Positions 46,346 to 59,045 of a stretch of DNA of 64,000 nucleotides are shown here, in pieces. Source of the DNA: Lithospermum erythrorhizon (taxonomy: Eukaryota; Streptophyta; Magnoliopsida; Boraginales; Boraginaceae); contig JADFUC010002086.1 of the NCBI GenBank assembly GCA_019722365.1, positions 1-64,000 on the forward strand. The letters run 5' to 3'. Positions within the stretch are counted from its first letter, which is position 1; each line of letters begins with the position of its first letter. A model generated the notes under the pieces. That model searched no databases, was not told the DNA's origin, and saw nothing but the letters and a program-made list of their open reading frames with translations. Made by a program: the position numbers and the translations under genes.

Positions 46346-49300
46346 CGTATATCATACTCGATGAAATCATCGCCAGCATATCTACATAATGCTTCTGACA
46401 TTTATCAATATTGCATGATTATACAATCATGTTTCAATTGTAAGCAATACATTAGAATTGGTACTTCAGGACCAAGTTCATATCTTTCAAACGAGATATT
46501 AGTTATCTCCATGAATCTCATTTGCTTGAGATGAAATATTTTATCATGTTTCATATATATTCAAAGTTCAAGTGACTCGCATAAGGAGTCATACCATCAC
46601 AAGGTATTTCTTTCCAAATCCATTTGTAGACTTATTGTCTAGCAATCGGTAACTCATGAGTTTTCAGACTAACATATTCATGATAATTTAGTCATTCAAC
46701 TTTAGAGTTTATAAGTTATAATTGGATCTTCAGTGAGTATCACGACTATTCAAAGTCAATAACATCATAAATAACTCAATCATTAATATGTAATATAAAA
46801 ACATGTAAATCAAAACCAACATACACCGATAATTCAAATATTTCATGCTCATAATAAACAAATAAATAAATCATATAATCACATAAGAGATAATATAGTC
46901 AAACTTAAACATGTATGACACTCTATCGATAGATTCCAGATATTCATGCAATATATAAAATGCAAATGAATATCTATAATGCAAGCCAACTTCAGAATCC
47001 ATCTTACGGATGGCTTTAAATATATTCAAATATTTTTTCATACTAACTCAAGTGAGTTAAGTTCCCGGAATATAAATTTGTGCCCGGCATCATAAACCTT
47101 ATACGTAAGCTTCTAGCATTATAAATATTTATGTGCTTCCAAAGATTATAAATCTTTATACATGTCATGTATACTCATTTCAAAGATGTTATATCATAAA
47201 TCAAGACGCATATCAAGAGGTTATATTTTGTCGCTACCAAACATATATTATTTTGATACCCTATATCAAAGGCATGCATCACCTTTATAACTCATTTAGT
47301 TCTTTGGGTATAAGACAAATCATATGTCATTTAGTCTCACGTATATCAACAATATATCTCGCGACTAGTATCGCCTTCATTAGACTCTTCAAATCTAAAT
47401 TTCACTCTTACATCACGAGCGAGTTTCCTTACTCTTTTGATCATATTTTTCTTGACCATTCATAAACATATATTTATACCTCACTCAAGGAGATAGGGAC
47501 TTATGATACTCATATTGCTTTCATCATATGTAGCCTTTTCATTATGTTCAATATTCATTGTCGACAATCTTTTCCATGGAAGTTCCACCATATTCATATA
47601 ATTGAGATTTCTATCGGGTGATTCATGAAATTTCAAGATGTGTGAGATAAGTCTTCCAAATATTTATTATATCTTTAACATATTCACGTGATATATTATT
47701 CATCTATTTATTCCTGAAGTAATCATCTTATGTACTCATCTTTAAATATTCTTCTTTAGAATTTGACGGTGGAACTATTTGACCTATAATGGTTCTTCAG
47801 AACCTTCACTCTATTTCGAAAGTGTTTACAACCGGTATATACTTCAATACTATTCGAGGTCGATATTTGTTTGGTAGTGAACTTCTCTCTCGGGTTCATA
47901 TTATCCCTTGAACTGCTCATATTATCTTTTTTCTAGAACTGAGTTCATATTTATTCATCTTCGAGATCGTGATAGCATGTGATATTTCATTTCAAGATAT
48001 TCTATTTTTCGCTTATATATTCTTTCCCCTCAATGTTGAAAAACATTGATACATCACAATGGAAACTTACTTCAATTCTATAGATATTTTCATTACTTTA
48101 ATTATATACCTTCCGGGTATAATAGTATATAGATATATATACCTTTTGGGTATAATAAGTATTCAAAAATCAACATTTGTGGATACTCTTGGTAATATAC
48201 GATACACGTATAATTGGAGGGTAAAATATTTGGTTTCTGACCAAACCAATTATATTGGAGGAGTTCTATAATGGGTTCTGCTTGCTTTTAACAAGTGACA
48301 CTACATGTACAATATTTCTCAATGATCAATTGGCGGTATCAGCATGCATCTAACATGTCCCCAATCATGCCTAATCGGTAGTTTACAACATGTATCTCGC
48401 ATAAAGTCTTTAACTCAATAGTCACTTTAATGAGTCTCTAATCATTATTTCGCATCATAACTCATCCGGGATGGTCTAACCTGTCATGCTAAATAATCAA
48501 ACTTCTTGTTTGATAGAAACTGTATTTTAATAATACATATATTACATTTCATGTAACAATATTTTAGCTATTCAGAACTTTCATCAATTGACTTTGTTTT
48601 ACTTTTTGACAAATATACCATCAATTGACTTTACTTCACTTTTGACAAATATACCATCAATTGACTTTACTTCACTTTTGACAAATATTAACTCTTCTGG
48701 AGTCCTCAATACTTTTGTTACATTATTGAAAAATATTAGCTCTTCCGAAACTAATTACAATCACTTCAATGATATATTGCTAGTTTTTCATATGTATGAA
48801 ATATGGATTTAACAATATGTTTGCTCTTCCGGAACTTTCAATCAATTTTTGCAGATAGCAAGACATATTTCTCCTTTATCCATGTCATTGTGGCAATCAT
48901 ATGTGATATTGAAAATCATATACCAAGTAAGTTCCTGTGAGCATAGGTGCGCCACAAGATCGCTATACCAAATCTTTCCTTAGCCGTATCTAAGCCTAGA
49001 CATGTATAATCACAATATCAATCGGAACTAGCCTGTATTATATAATCTTTCCCTTACCAAATCTTTCATGAATATGTGTTTCTTCGCATTATGTGCTCTT
49101 CTCGGATATATGTATCGATAATCAATTTGTATATGTCAATAGTCACCTTATTCAGTGGATGTAATGATTATCCTTTATTGTTACTATGAAATCATGGGTA
49201 TGAAAATACTACTTTCACTTCAAGACTAACAACTTTACGCAACATGTAACAAAATATTTGTGCGGCTAAATTATCCATGCTCCAAGATAGCATATGATGT

Positions 49301-49941
49301 ACAGTGATTCAATTCATCATTCACTAGAGGCATACAATACATCTTTCATATAAATTTGTTCCTTTAGGGACTCATATGCCGGCTCTTCTAGAGCTTAATT
49401 TTACACTACCCTCAAATGAAGCATACTCGCTACCTCCCATTTGTAAGGTACTTCGACCTCAAGAAATCATAAGTAATCATGAAATTCAATTCATGTAATG
49501 AAATCAGTATATTTCAAATTTTATATGAGTATATAAGTCAATCCACCATGTTACAAAATAATGAGGGCATTCACATAAATTCTTCAGGAATATTCAAAAG
49601 CCCTTAATATATGCGATTATCAATTAATTTTTCTATATTCGTGTTTCATAAAATTGATTCTTTCAAGACACATCAAAAAGATTCAAATCTTTGATTAGTC
49701 TTTTAACTAAACTCCACATCGTTATTATACCCAAAACAACAACACAACTTTATAATTTCCACTTGACTAGTTGGTTTTGTATAGTCAATAAATTAGTTAT
49801 AACATTGACTATCATATAACATCATCACGTGATACTTTATATATATTATAAATGTTCCACAAATTTATGGTAGTATTCCTCTTGATCAATTGACAGATCA
49901 ATTATCGAGCAATTATTATACGTTGAAAAACTATAGACTTT
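46346..49941. other. Non-coding interior of element C
   Basis: About 3.6 kb of AT-rich DNA. Frames such as 47133-47465 and 48059-48271 are low-complexity and match no known domain. Apart from the 36-bp tandem repeat at 48580-48692 nothing is recognisable. Confidence 0.45.
48580..48692. repeat. 36-bp tandem repeat, three copies
   Basis: The unit CATCAATTGACTTTACTTC plus ACTTTTGACAAATATAC occurs three times, nearly unchanged in the last two copies. The period is a multiple of three, so the frame 48588-48812 reads as a repeated 12-residue word. The surrounding sequence does not support a real protein. Confidence 0.8.
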
Positions 49942-50568
49942 TGTAGAAATTTACGTTGAAATCACGTAAGAATAACAGAACTTTGGTTAGAACCGACACG
50001 GCTTAAGCACTCTACAGCTGCTTAGCTAATCAGAGAGCAAGCAGTATCACCAAAAGAAAATTGTTTGTTTGTGTGTTGTAAAACTTAGTCGCTTGGTCGA
50101 TGATTCAAGGGATGAAGTTGTTCCACTTAAATGTAGAGTGTATGGGCAAGCATCACTACCCTTTACTCCAACCTTCAATAAATACTTAATCCTGGCAAGA
50201 AGTTAACGGTGTAATGTTTCACTTAATACAACATAACTCCAAACGAAGAAAACCAAAAGTCTTCAATTTTGGGGTGCAAGATATAATTAGCATATAATGT
50301 AGGCGCACCGCAAACTCGAGTTCAAGGAAGACCTCCCAAGACCCCAAGGCCCCGCCCCGACTAATGTTTTATATTACATCCGGCATGTAGTTTTACACTA
50401 AGACTCGTGACCTCGTGACGCACTCAAGCAGTGGAAGCTTTAAGATTCCTACGAGGAAGCATACATTTACTCATGACTAAAATGACCAACTATATAAAGT
50501 GGGCCATGTTCCATCTATCTTCCAATATGGTACATTTCACTACTAAATTTTGCATTCATTTTCCAACA
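49942..50568 (-). repeat. 3' LTR of element D
   Basis: It aligns with 57640-58254 through blocks such as CACCAAAAGAAAATTGTTTG, TTGTTCCACTTAAATGTAGA, CTTTTACTCCAACCTTCAA, GACCTCCCAAGACC, TTTATATTACATCCGGCAT and TTTCACTACTAAATTT. It ends TTTTCCAACA followed by ATCCCCCACATG, the complement of the purine tract. The first 80 bp are diverged. Confidence 0.82.
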
Positions 50569-51240
50569 ATCCCCCACATGAATCAAAATTAAAAGAAAAG
50601 TTTTGACACATTTTGTTTTAGTTTGGTGATAACTACAACGACCAACACTCTCGTGATAGGATAGTGCCTGACCCCTTGAACCTTTCCCTCGCGTCTCGCA
50701 TGTACTATGTAAACTAAAGCCCGGTAGTCCGCGAATTTAACCATTCTTTTTACTAGAGTACAACGACATACTACACACATGTATCGACCAATACTCTTCT
50801 AGTTCTCATGAGCGCTGTCTCGGCTTCGCTGACACTCCGCCTCTACAGGAGATTTCTAGAAACGCCTCCTCATTTCCTCGTCAAAAGCGGCCTCTACTTT
50901 AGCTCACATAAAGTTAATTTCTCTATCACATGTAGTAACCTCGCGATACTCTTCCACGTGATCCTTTGATCCTTCCAAGAGAGCTTCTCACAAGAGCAAA
51001 ACTCATCCCGCTCCTACTGCATCACCGTACCTTCATCCGAGGAACGCGGCGTCCGAAAACCCCGCCGCTGATTTAACCAAGTATCATAAATTAAGTCAGT
51101 TCCATCAACCTAGCCCTCGGATCCCTGTACTAGGCTTGGCTCTTTCCTTCATAACCATATTATCCCACGGGCTTCAATCCCATTCCTTTGACGATTTCTA
51201 ACTAGTTCTCTATTTTAAAATCTTTGTTACTGGATCCTAA
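50569..51240. other. 3' untranslated part of element D
   Basis: It lies between the purine tract (50569-50580) and the end of RNase H. No protein is visible. The ORF 50589-50780 is short and unlike any pol domain. It is a more GC-rich, decayed stretch. Confidence 0.4.
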
Positions 51241-51690
51241 TGTTATCCTTTTATCTTATGTAACACAAATGATAACTCCAATAGATTAATTGCCTAGTAT
51301 TATGTCTACGGGCGCATTTGTCGCGGATTTACCATTATATTATATGACTTTGTGCCAGTCCAATCAAGTAATCACTATCACAATGTATGCAAATTACGGC
51401 ACCTGCTCTTTCCTACCAGAATGTCCTCAAGAAATGAGCGTGAATCCATTCTCGCTCTTTCACCACATTTGTCCAACGCTATAAATTCCGACATTCCATA
51501 GTGGATCTCGCGACATACTGGCTTTGGAGGATTTCAAGAGATTTACCGCACCCCTAGCCAAGACATATCCACTTTGTTGATTTCGCCTCTTCATATCGAT
51601 ATCCAATCGGGCATCACCGTATCCTTCGAGGACAAATTGGATATCTTGTATAACGCAACCCATAATTCCTTAGTATATCTCAAATATCTA
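51240..51690 (-). pseudogene. Copia RNase H remnant (element D)
   Basis: Frame 51663-51460 gives VLEGYGDARLDIDMKRRNQQ followed by SGYVLARGAVNLLKSSK and SMSRDPLWNVGIYSV. This corresponds to the copia RNase H pattern GYxDAxWxxDxxxRxSTSGYVFxLxxxxIxWxSxKQ..vaxSTxEaEY. The first catalytic aspartate region is recognisable, while the last STxEAEY block is degraded. Confidence 0.85.
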
Positions 51691-51729
51691 AGTACTGTGA
51701 TTATGGCCTTGATTTTTCACCAGATTACT

Positions 51730-52740
51730 AGTATATTCATCTAACTTGCCTCACGTACAGCAATATCAGATCTGTTTAGCCTCTAATAGATACACGAGAC
51801 TACCTATTATTCAGCATACTCCGGGGCCAGACACACTTCTTTTATTCCTCGTTAGGTGCCCACTTTATGTCCATTGAGTTTTTGACATTTCTTCATCACC
51901 TTTACCGAATTTGCTTAAGATCGTGTCAACATAGCGAGTCCGGCTCAAGACTATTCCTTTGATTCTCATGGATTTTACCCCCAAACACGTTAGCATGTCC
52001 CATATCTTTCATGTCAAATTTATCATTCAACATGTCTTTAGTATATTGTATCATTTTGCATCGCCTCCCAATAATGAGCATGTCATCAACATGTAGGCAT
52101 AATATGACATATTCATCTTCGCGTCTTCACGCATACACTTATCATATTCATTTATTTTGAAGCCATTCGACAACACCTGGCGCTCACAAATTTCTCTACG
52201 CTTATCGCTTTTGGTGCTTGCTTTTAAGCCATACAAGGATTTTACAAGTCTACATACTTCAAATTTCTCCATCCCCTGAACTTTAAATCCTTCTCAAAGT
52301 TGTTCCATATGATGTCTTCATCTAAATCTCCATTTAGAAATGCCATTTTCGACATCCATCCGCGTATCTCCAAATCGCGCAGTTACCAATTCGCCAACAT
52401 CACACGATGGATGTAATTCTAGTGATCGGTGAGTAAGTATCAAAAATAGTCTAGTCCCTCCTTTTGTCGACACACAAATATCACTTACCAGATTTCTATC
52501 AATCGCTCCATCGGTCTTCATCTTCTTCTTAAAGATCCATTTTGACTTAAGAGGCTTGCACCCAGGCGGAAGATCCACTAATTCCCAAGTGTGATTTTGA
52601 AGAATTGAATCAATCTCACTTTGAATTGCCTCTTTCCATAAAGGGCCTTCTACTGAAGATACTGCTTCATGGTAAGTTCGAGGTTCACTTTGTACCATAT
52701 AAGTCATAAAGTCTGAACCGAAGGACTTCTCCACTTGCCC
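51730..52740 (-). pseudogene. Copia reverse transcriptase remnant (element D)
   Basis: Frame 52734-52318 holds the start of RVT_2: EPRTYHEAVSSVEGPLWKEA, IQSEIDSILQNHTWELVDLP, PGCKPLKSKWIFKKKMKTDG. Further down, frame 52272-52051 retains FEVCRLVKSLYGLKAS (pattern VCkLkKSLYGLKQa). In a neighbouring frame the catalytic block reads LHVDDMLIIG at about 52070-52100, so the usual YVDD is HVDD. Frameshifts between these blocks rule out a working enzyme. Confidence 0.88.
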
Positions 52741-53089
52741 CTTTTATTTCGCCGAGGTTCAAACTCGCTTCGCTAACTATCTTTCATTTATAAAGTCTCT
52801 TCTAATTTTATCAACATTATCATCCTCTTAGTCAAATGCTCATGAGCAATTCTAGAAGAGTCATTTCTTTTCTCTCAATCGAAAGAAAACATTCTAAAAA
52901 AAAATGTTGCATTTCTGCATCAAGTATAAGTGTTTTTGTGCACTCTGATTTTCCGATGTATGCACTAGAACCTATATATGCATTATCAAGTAGTGCATAT
53001 CCAATGAAGACGAGTCTAATCGGCCTTAGGTCCTATACTCACTTTCTTCTAACGGAACTACTTATTAATAAGAAGACAACCCCAAACCC

Positions 53090-53800
53090 CTCAAATGATT
53101 ATGGTGGCCTGCTTAAAACCCCTAAATAATCTTTATGTGGCATCTCATCTTCATGTTTACGAGGTACTCTATTCAACAAGTAATTAGCCGATAGAATCGC
53201 TTCCCCACATTTCATAAGCGGCAATCCCGAACTTATCGGCAGAGAATTCATCATCTCTTTTAAAGTTCTATTCTTTCTTTTCCTACCCCGCTTGACATGA
53301 GAGTACTTGCCGTGAATCTCATGTATTATACCACAAGTTGGCAACACAACCTACCAAACGATGCAACATATTCACACCACTTATCACTTCGTATCACCTT
53401 GATTTTCTTATCAAGTTGATTTCTCAACTTCGCCTTCTTTGTAAAGTGAAAACTTTGTATCGCTTCATGTTTCATTTTCAAAAAGGCAATACATAACAAT
53501 ATTTTGTGTCATTATCGATAAATGTTATAAAATAATACTCTTCACCTCTCGACGGGCGTCAACTCATATCACACACATCACTATGAATTAGATCTAGAGG
53601 TTTTGTATTTCTCAAAACAGCCTTGAACGGCAGTCTCGTTTGCTTAGCTTCAACACAAGTTTCGCATTTTAATTTAGGATCAAATTGAAATTTAGGAATG
53701 CTTTCAGATTTAATAAGTTTCTCGTGAAAGAAATGAAATTAACATGTCCTAATTCCAAGATGCCATATCTTCGAGACTCAATCAAATAAGCCAAGAGTAG
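53090..53800 (-). pseudogene. Copia integrase remnant (element D)
   Basis: Frame 53347-53099 encodes GIIHEIHGKYSHVKRGRKRK, NRTLKEMMNSLPISSGLPLM and CGEAILSANYLLNRVPRKHE. This is the end of the rve core: GI.H....PYSPQQNGvAERKNRTL...R.MM....LP...WGEAi.tA.YL.NR.P. Upstream (53350-53800) further degraded integrase and GAG-pre-integrase text follows in broken frames. The catalytic DDE residues cannot all be placed. Confidence 0.88.
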
Positions 53801-54327
53801 CCATTTTATTCATGTGTTTGAAATGGGGCCATTACATTAAGTTTAAAGAGACCATCAAGGACATAGCCTTCGCTTCTACAAACATTCCTCGCCTTTAACA
53901 GTAAGCTTATCCGCTTCTATACCATATCAAAAACCCATGTCATAAGTAGCGATCCGTATATGAGATTCTTTTGCGGACTTCTCGCACATAACACACGATC
54001 CGTAGTCACTTCCTTTCCCCGATGTCATTCAGCATAACGTACCTTCACCTTCAATTGTGTGTGTCGAAGAATTCCCCCATATTACCTTTTCTCCAATAGG
54101 TAAAGGGCTCAAGTTCAGTGGAAAAACTCCTTCACGAACATGTGCCTAGTAGCAATCTCGCATCAATCCACCATCTCCCTGGCTCAACCCATAAGGTTCA
54201 CTTTAAAACCTCATACAGCATAAAGCCGATTGGTTGACTACGAGTCCGTACACCTGCTTTTTAATGCATTTACTTAAAACATTGATTTACTATCTAAATA
54301 TGTGCTTAAGGATTTAATTCATAGATA

Positions 54328-56514
54328 TGTTAGAAAAGGTGTTTGGTTTGGATCTAAAGTCGACATTGATATCAAAACAAGCACAATATCAAGGCATCAA
54401 AATATTAACGAAGAAATGTCATGAGCTTCAAGGTGATTTCAGAATGCCAAAATATGAGTATGTATGCAGATGTACAGTTAATCAACCATACAAAGCTTCA
54501 AAGTGAAGAATGGCGATGAAGAAGAAGATCGTCTAATCTACCGGCGCAAAGGACCAAGCATAAAAAAGTTCACGAAGAATCAAGATAGAAAAGATTAGTC
54601 TCTTGATGCAGTTCCTAAGATTAGTAAAAGTTATGGCTTGAATCTTACTTTACTTTCTTTCCTCGGGATCTTGATCAAGCCTTATTTGGGAGATATTTTT
54701 CAAATCATTTTTGGACTAAAAGATCTTAACCGTTTCAATATTTTTAAGAATGTTTGTCAAAAAGAAAATATTTTGAAATCTTAATGTGTATAAAACTGGG
54801 GTTTGAATTACTTTATTAAAGAGTTTGAAAAAGAGCTTTCCAACGCTAATCGCCTAAACTCCAGCCTACAACGGTTCTTTTAAAATGCGATTTTAAGTTT
54901 CGCAAAAACTGCTTCATCGAGACCCAATCGAGACCCAGGGGGTCTCGATGAGGTCTCGATGATCTGAAGCGTTTTTTGCTGTTTTTCTCTGTTTAGACCC
55001 CATCGAGATGGGTGTCAAAAACTAGCCGTTTTTGTCCGTTTTAACTCCATTTTCTCACCCCTTTAAATACCAAATCTTCCAAACTCTTCCCCAACTTTTC
55101 CCAAACAATTCTAAATGTTTTTATACTCATTTATCATCTTTAAAACACCAAATCTCTCAAACACATGAGCTTTAATTGTGATTTATCAAAGAGAGTGAGT
55201 TTGGTTTGTGCTAAACTTTGAAATGAGAAATGGAAACTAAAGAGCATTCAAGGTGTTTCGACATGAACGCCAAAACGGGAGTTCAAGAGTTTCAAAGTCT
55301 TATCTACTCAACAAAGAGTCAACAAGCTTCAATGTATTATCTACTCAATGTAAGGAGTTATAAATTGTGCCAAAATTTTAATCCTATTGTAGCTCAATGA
55401 GGAGCATTTAGATTGATAAAACAATAATCTCTATTCTATAAAAGAGATATCCCATTGGGTTAGGATTTTGTTCTTCATACGAGGCTCGAGGGTCCGAGGT
55501 GTCGCGAGGCTTACTCAAGCCTAGAATCAAGTAAATTGCCATAGTATTTGAGGCTAAATAAGCAATAGGACATAGGAGTGCCCTGAGGTAGAGGAGTCAG
55601 ATCTCCGATTTGATCAAGTCAAAATCCTCAAGAGGCTCTGGGTTCCTAAATCTATGAGTCAGGAGCTGAAACCTTTAGGTGATTCCCTTAAGGTCCTTGG
55701 TGGCAGATTAATCTAGAAGTTATGAGCTAAGAGTTGTAAGATGGTTTGGGCTTCACAAACATTTGAAGAAGCTACCATCTAGTGGATTCTAGTGAAAGCC
55801 TATGCGAAGAGCCTTGGGTCGGGGATGTAGATTAATACCCTCGTGAAAATACTGCCGAAGTTTGCATCTTCTTCCCTACTCTTTACTTTATCGCATTGGC
55901 TATTATATATATGCTAGAATTGCTAGATTCGATTATATGCTAGTTTATACGCTTTATTGAATACGCCGGCATATAATTGAATTATTATGTTAAATTGATA
56001 TCAAGTTTAATCGAAGCTAAAATAATATCCTATGTTGATCTTAATTCAATATTCATGATTAGGATAGTTTGATTTGATCAATGAACTTAATTCTTATTTT
56101 CCGCACCGATCAAATCATAATTAAACTTGCTATCAATAATATCTTAAACTCACCTAGTGTATTTATGTATTGAATTGTGGTATGTTGAATAGATTGTTAG
56201 ATTGATCAATACCAAGGAACGATTCTAATCGTATTACGCATGAATGTTCTTTAATGTTAATATCATCAAAAATGAGTTTTGGATGTTTTATTGCACATAA
56301 TGACGCTAGATCATTTTATTGTTTCATCTTTTATCTAGCATTCATTTGAGGGTGTTAATACTACTTTAGTTTATTCCGCATTTGTTTTACAAATCATAAA
56401 GTCAGATTAACGGTGAAACTTTAATTAAAGTTTGTATAAGTCGGGGTGCCAAATAACTATTCCTCTTAGTCCTTATTCACTCCCCCACCTCTAAGGACGC
56501 CATATAGGCTAACA
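54328..56514 (+). repeat. 2.2-kb copia-type LTR (SIRE/Maximus-like) nested in element D
   Basis: It starts about TGTTAGAAAAGGTGTTTGG and ends CACCTCTAAGG then CATATAGGCTAACA. A TATA-like TTTAAATACC at about 55064-55073 on the plus strand is followed by an A/C-rich leader. A large inverted repeat lies at 54911-54970. No internal coding domain accompanies it, so it is probably a solo LTR. A convincing target duplication was not found; attga/ttgat words on both sides (about 54282 and 56514) are suggestive but do not fit the TG end. Confidence 0.55.
54911..54970. repeat. Inverted repeat of CATCGAGACC units
   Basis: The word ATCGAGACCC occurs twice, directly followed by its reverse complement GGGTCTCGAT and then GGTCTCGATG. 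GCTTCA and TGAAGC form the outermost arms. The whole could fold into a long imperfect hairpin just upstream of the TATA-like box. Confidence 0.75.
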
Positions 56515-56519
56515 TTGAT

Positions 56520-57620
56520 GTCTGACATCCTAATCGGTCACTTTATTAACTATGTTAGCTTTATAAGGAGCTTTTCTCTTAGGGAATCGACACTCTCATG
56601 ATTTCATGACTTCTTGTCACGCTTGAAACATTTCCTTCAAATTTCTTCTGCTTCGATCCTCTAGCCTTTGGCTCAGAAGTCTTTCCGTCTCCCTTTGAAA
56701 GATCTCTTGATCCGGAGCCATGCTCCACAACATTAGCTTTTGCTTCTCCCAACAAAGGCTTTGAACTGTCTTTTTCTCGCTTTTATTTCCTTCCTATTGT
56801 CTTCCTCAACTGGCACGTAGCATCGCCTCCCTTCACTCGCCTTTTCCTTTCGCTTATGTTTGAGGTAGTTTTGAAGTCTTTCCAATCAGTAGTTTTTCAA
56901 TGATAGCGTAAAAACTCTGAAAGCTTTCTACTCACAACCATTCCTCGGCATGAATTCCATGAAACATTATCAAGTTTCCCGACTGGCCTGCCTATCGATT
57001 TTCATCATCAATTCATCTCAAATCAAGAAATTTCTCAACAATGAACTTCTTGATTCCAAAGATCTCAGTTCTCAGATTTATAATTTAAAAAGATCCCACT
57101 TTCTTGGCCGTGTCGCAGCGATACACTGAAATAATCCATCGCCAATCCATTTAGGATATAGTTTCGACATAACAATGAGGTTTCCATGCCCTCGACTGCG
57201 CAACAACTCGAGAATTTCGATTCCCCCACTCGAAGCACAGAGCTTCCTCTCCAATGTAAAAACCTTGACAAACCTTTGTGTCACAGTGTAACATCATCCT
57301 GCCTCTCCACCTTTGAAGTTCTCCCGAGAAGACATTATTTCTCCGCTTAGCCTCATCGGTGCGCTAATTCATAGCTCAATCACATGAGGCAACAAAGTCC
57401 ATTACTCCCACTGAGTAGTCAGTCAGAATCTTATTAGCAAACTTCCACCCGGAATAACAGATCCTAATCCATCAAAAATATTTCCATCACCCGTAGTGTC
57501 TAAATCAAGGCCCGTAGGCAACAAATAAAGAAGATCGGCAGCAACGCTTCCGGGTAGAAACGCTTGGAACATCAAATGTGGCGGGTCTCAACATTTCATG
57601 AAGCCATCTCAAAGTTCCCG
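56520..57620 (-). pseudogene. Copia gag remnant (element D)
   Basis: It lies between the primer site and the nested LTR, in the place of gag. Near 56700-56590 a minus-strand frame keeps GDGKTSEPKARGSKQKKFEG followed by a word that lines up with CFxCxxxGHxxxxC but has lost its cysteines (SHE/IMR positions kept). Frames 57284-57065 show no clear gag helices. Position is the main support. Confidence 0.5.
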
Positions 57621-57624
57621 CTAA

Positions 57625-57638
57625 GGTTCTCAGTACAA
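57625..57638 (-). other. Primer binding site of element D
   Basis: The minus strand reads TTGTACTGAGAACC next to the LTR end CCCA. It compares with TTGGTATCAGAGCC (initiator tRNA-Met) with four changes. Confidence 0.5.
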
Positions 57639-57639
57639 C

Positions 57640-58254
57640 TGGGTTTAAGTCAGAGGGACATCACGCTTAAACACGTGTTATCACCGGTAACTTTCGTTGC
57701 AACCTACACTCCATTTTGCAATTTATAAAGCAAAGGTTTTAATCTAATCAGAAAGAGTATCACCAAAAGAAAATTGTTTGTTTGTGTTGTAAAACTAATG
57801 CTTGGTCATTTATTCAAGTACTCTAAGTTGTTCCACTTAAATGTAGAGTAGAGGCTGGACAATACCCTTTTACTCCAACCTTCAAGGTCACTTAACTCTC
57901 GCAGAGTTAATGTGCAATGTACCTCACTTAACGCAACATAACTCCAAAACGGAATAAAACCAAAAGCCTCCAATGCGGAAATATAATTAAAGATATATCA
58001 GCAATTGAACTCAGTCAAGACCTCCCAAGACCCCCAAGGCCCCGCTTCCTGGATTCCATCATGTTTTATATTACATCCGGCATAGAGTTTTATGACTAAG
58101 ATTTGCACTCGTGATGCACTTGCAGTTTTAGCATTCCTACGGTAAGGCTATTACTACTCACTAAACGTACTAACTATAGCAAAAGCCTACCATGCTCATC
58201 TATCTTCCAATACTAAGACATTTCACTACTAAATTTCAGATTCATTTTCCAACA
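57640..58254 (-). repeat. 5' LTR of element D
   Basis: It aligns with 49942-50568 and ends TTTTCCAACA followed by ctttt. The inner edge is set by the primer site and by the match of the first 60 bp (CATCACG..TAA..AAC) to the other LTR. Confidence 0.8.
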
Positions 58255-58259
58255 CTTTT

Positions 58260-59045
58260 ATCATTTATCATGGTATTTCTCATAAAGTCCTTTATATTGT
58301 TGTTATCTTCAAACTCATTCGACTATTGACTTTTAACATATATCATGTAGTTAATAATAAATAACATATCTAATTGGTTTGTTCATCTAGTATATATACA
58401 TGTATTAACTAATTATCACCAAAATTCTAGGTATTTTTGATACAAATGTATCTGGATCTATGTATAAATTTAATGATAAGATATTAATAATTATTTAATT
58501 GATTAATTTCGTCTTACGAGAGGACAATCACTCCAAACTTACTAGTATTGTGCAGATTTGAACTGATAATAGTTCTTATCAATCGTAGTTTACATTATAG
58601 TATTATAAAACTACTAAACGCTGGAAACAATAACAGTCACGAACCGATGTATTTTACTTGACATAGCATAAATTTTTCTTGGGCTACTGGTTGCATGCAC
58701 CGGCTAATAGTAACTCGTAATACATATAGTATTCATTTTAAATTAGTTCATGGACCACAATAGTACTAATATTATTCTATTCCAATTATGTAAGTATGTA
58801 CTATTGCTAGCTAACAATTAAGGATAGTCCACTCTATGATAATAATTTGTTTACGTCATCTAGAAAATATATGGTTCAAATCTAAAGAAAGCATTTATCA
58901 TCACGTTAAATGCCTGAGGCCGAATCATATGCATAACGGCTTATTAGCTTATCAAATACTTATAGTGCTTGAATCGAAGGAGATTCTGAGCAAGATTAAA
59001 CAAAAAACGCTTACTCGCTAGAGAGCTTGATCGTGGCCGATAACG
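58260..59045. other. 5' leader of element C
   Basis: About 790 bp between element D and the 5' LTR of element C. It is AT-rich with no protein. Next to the LTR the minus strand starts CGTTATCGGCCACGATCAAG, a form that recurs after plant copia-like LTRs (CGTTATCAGCACGA) and is the candidate primer site. Confidence 0.45.

Larger units (their letters stand above)
49942..58254 (-). mobile_element. Ty1-copia element D, decayed, nested in element C
   Basis: LTRs at 49942-50568 and 57640-58254, a target duplication close to ctttt (49938-49942 and 58255-58259), a purine tract ATGTGGGGGAT before TGTTGGAAAA, a degenerate primer site at 57625-57638 and gag, integrase, RT and RNase H remnants in copia order on the minus strand. 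A 2.2-kb plus-strand LTR (54328-56514) interrupts it between gag and integrase. Without that, its length is about 6.1 kb, normal for copia. All frames are broken. Confidence 0.88.

Noticed and set aside
48588..48812. Repetitive 74-codon ORF
   Set aside because: It exists only because a 36-bp tandem repeat is a multiple of three. There is no start context or domain.
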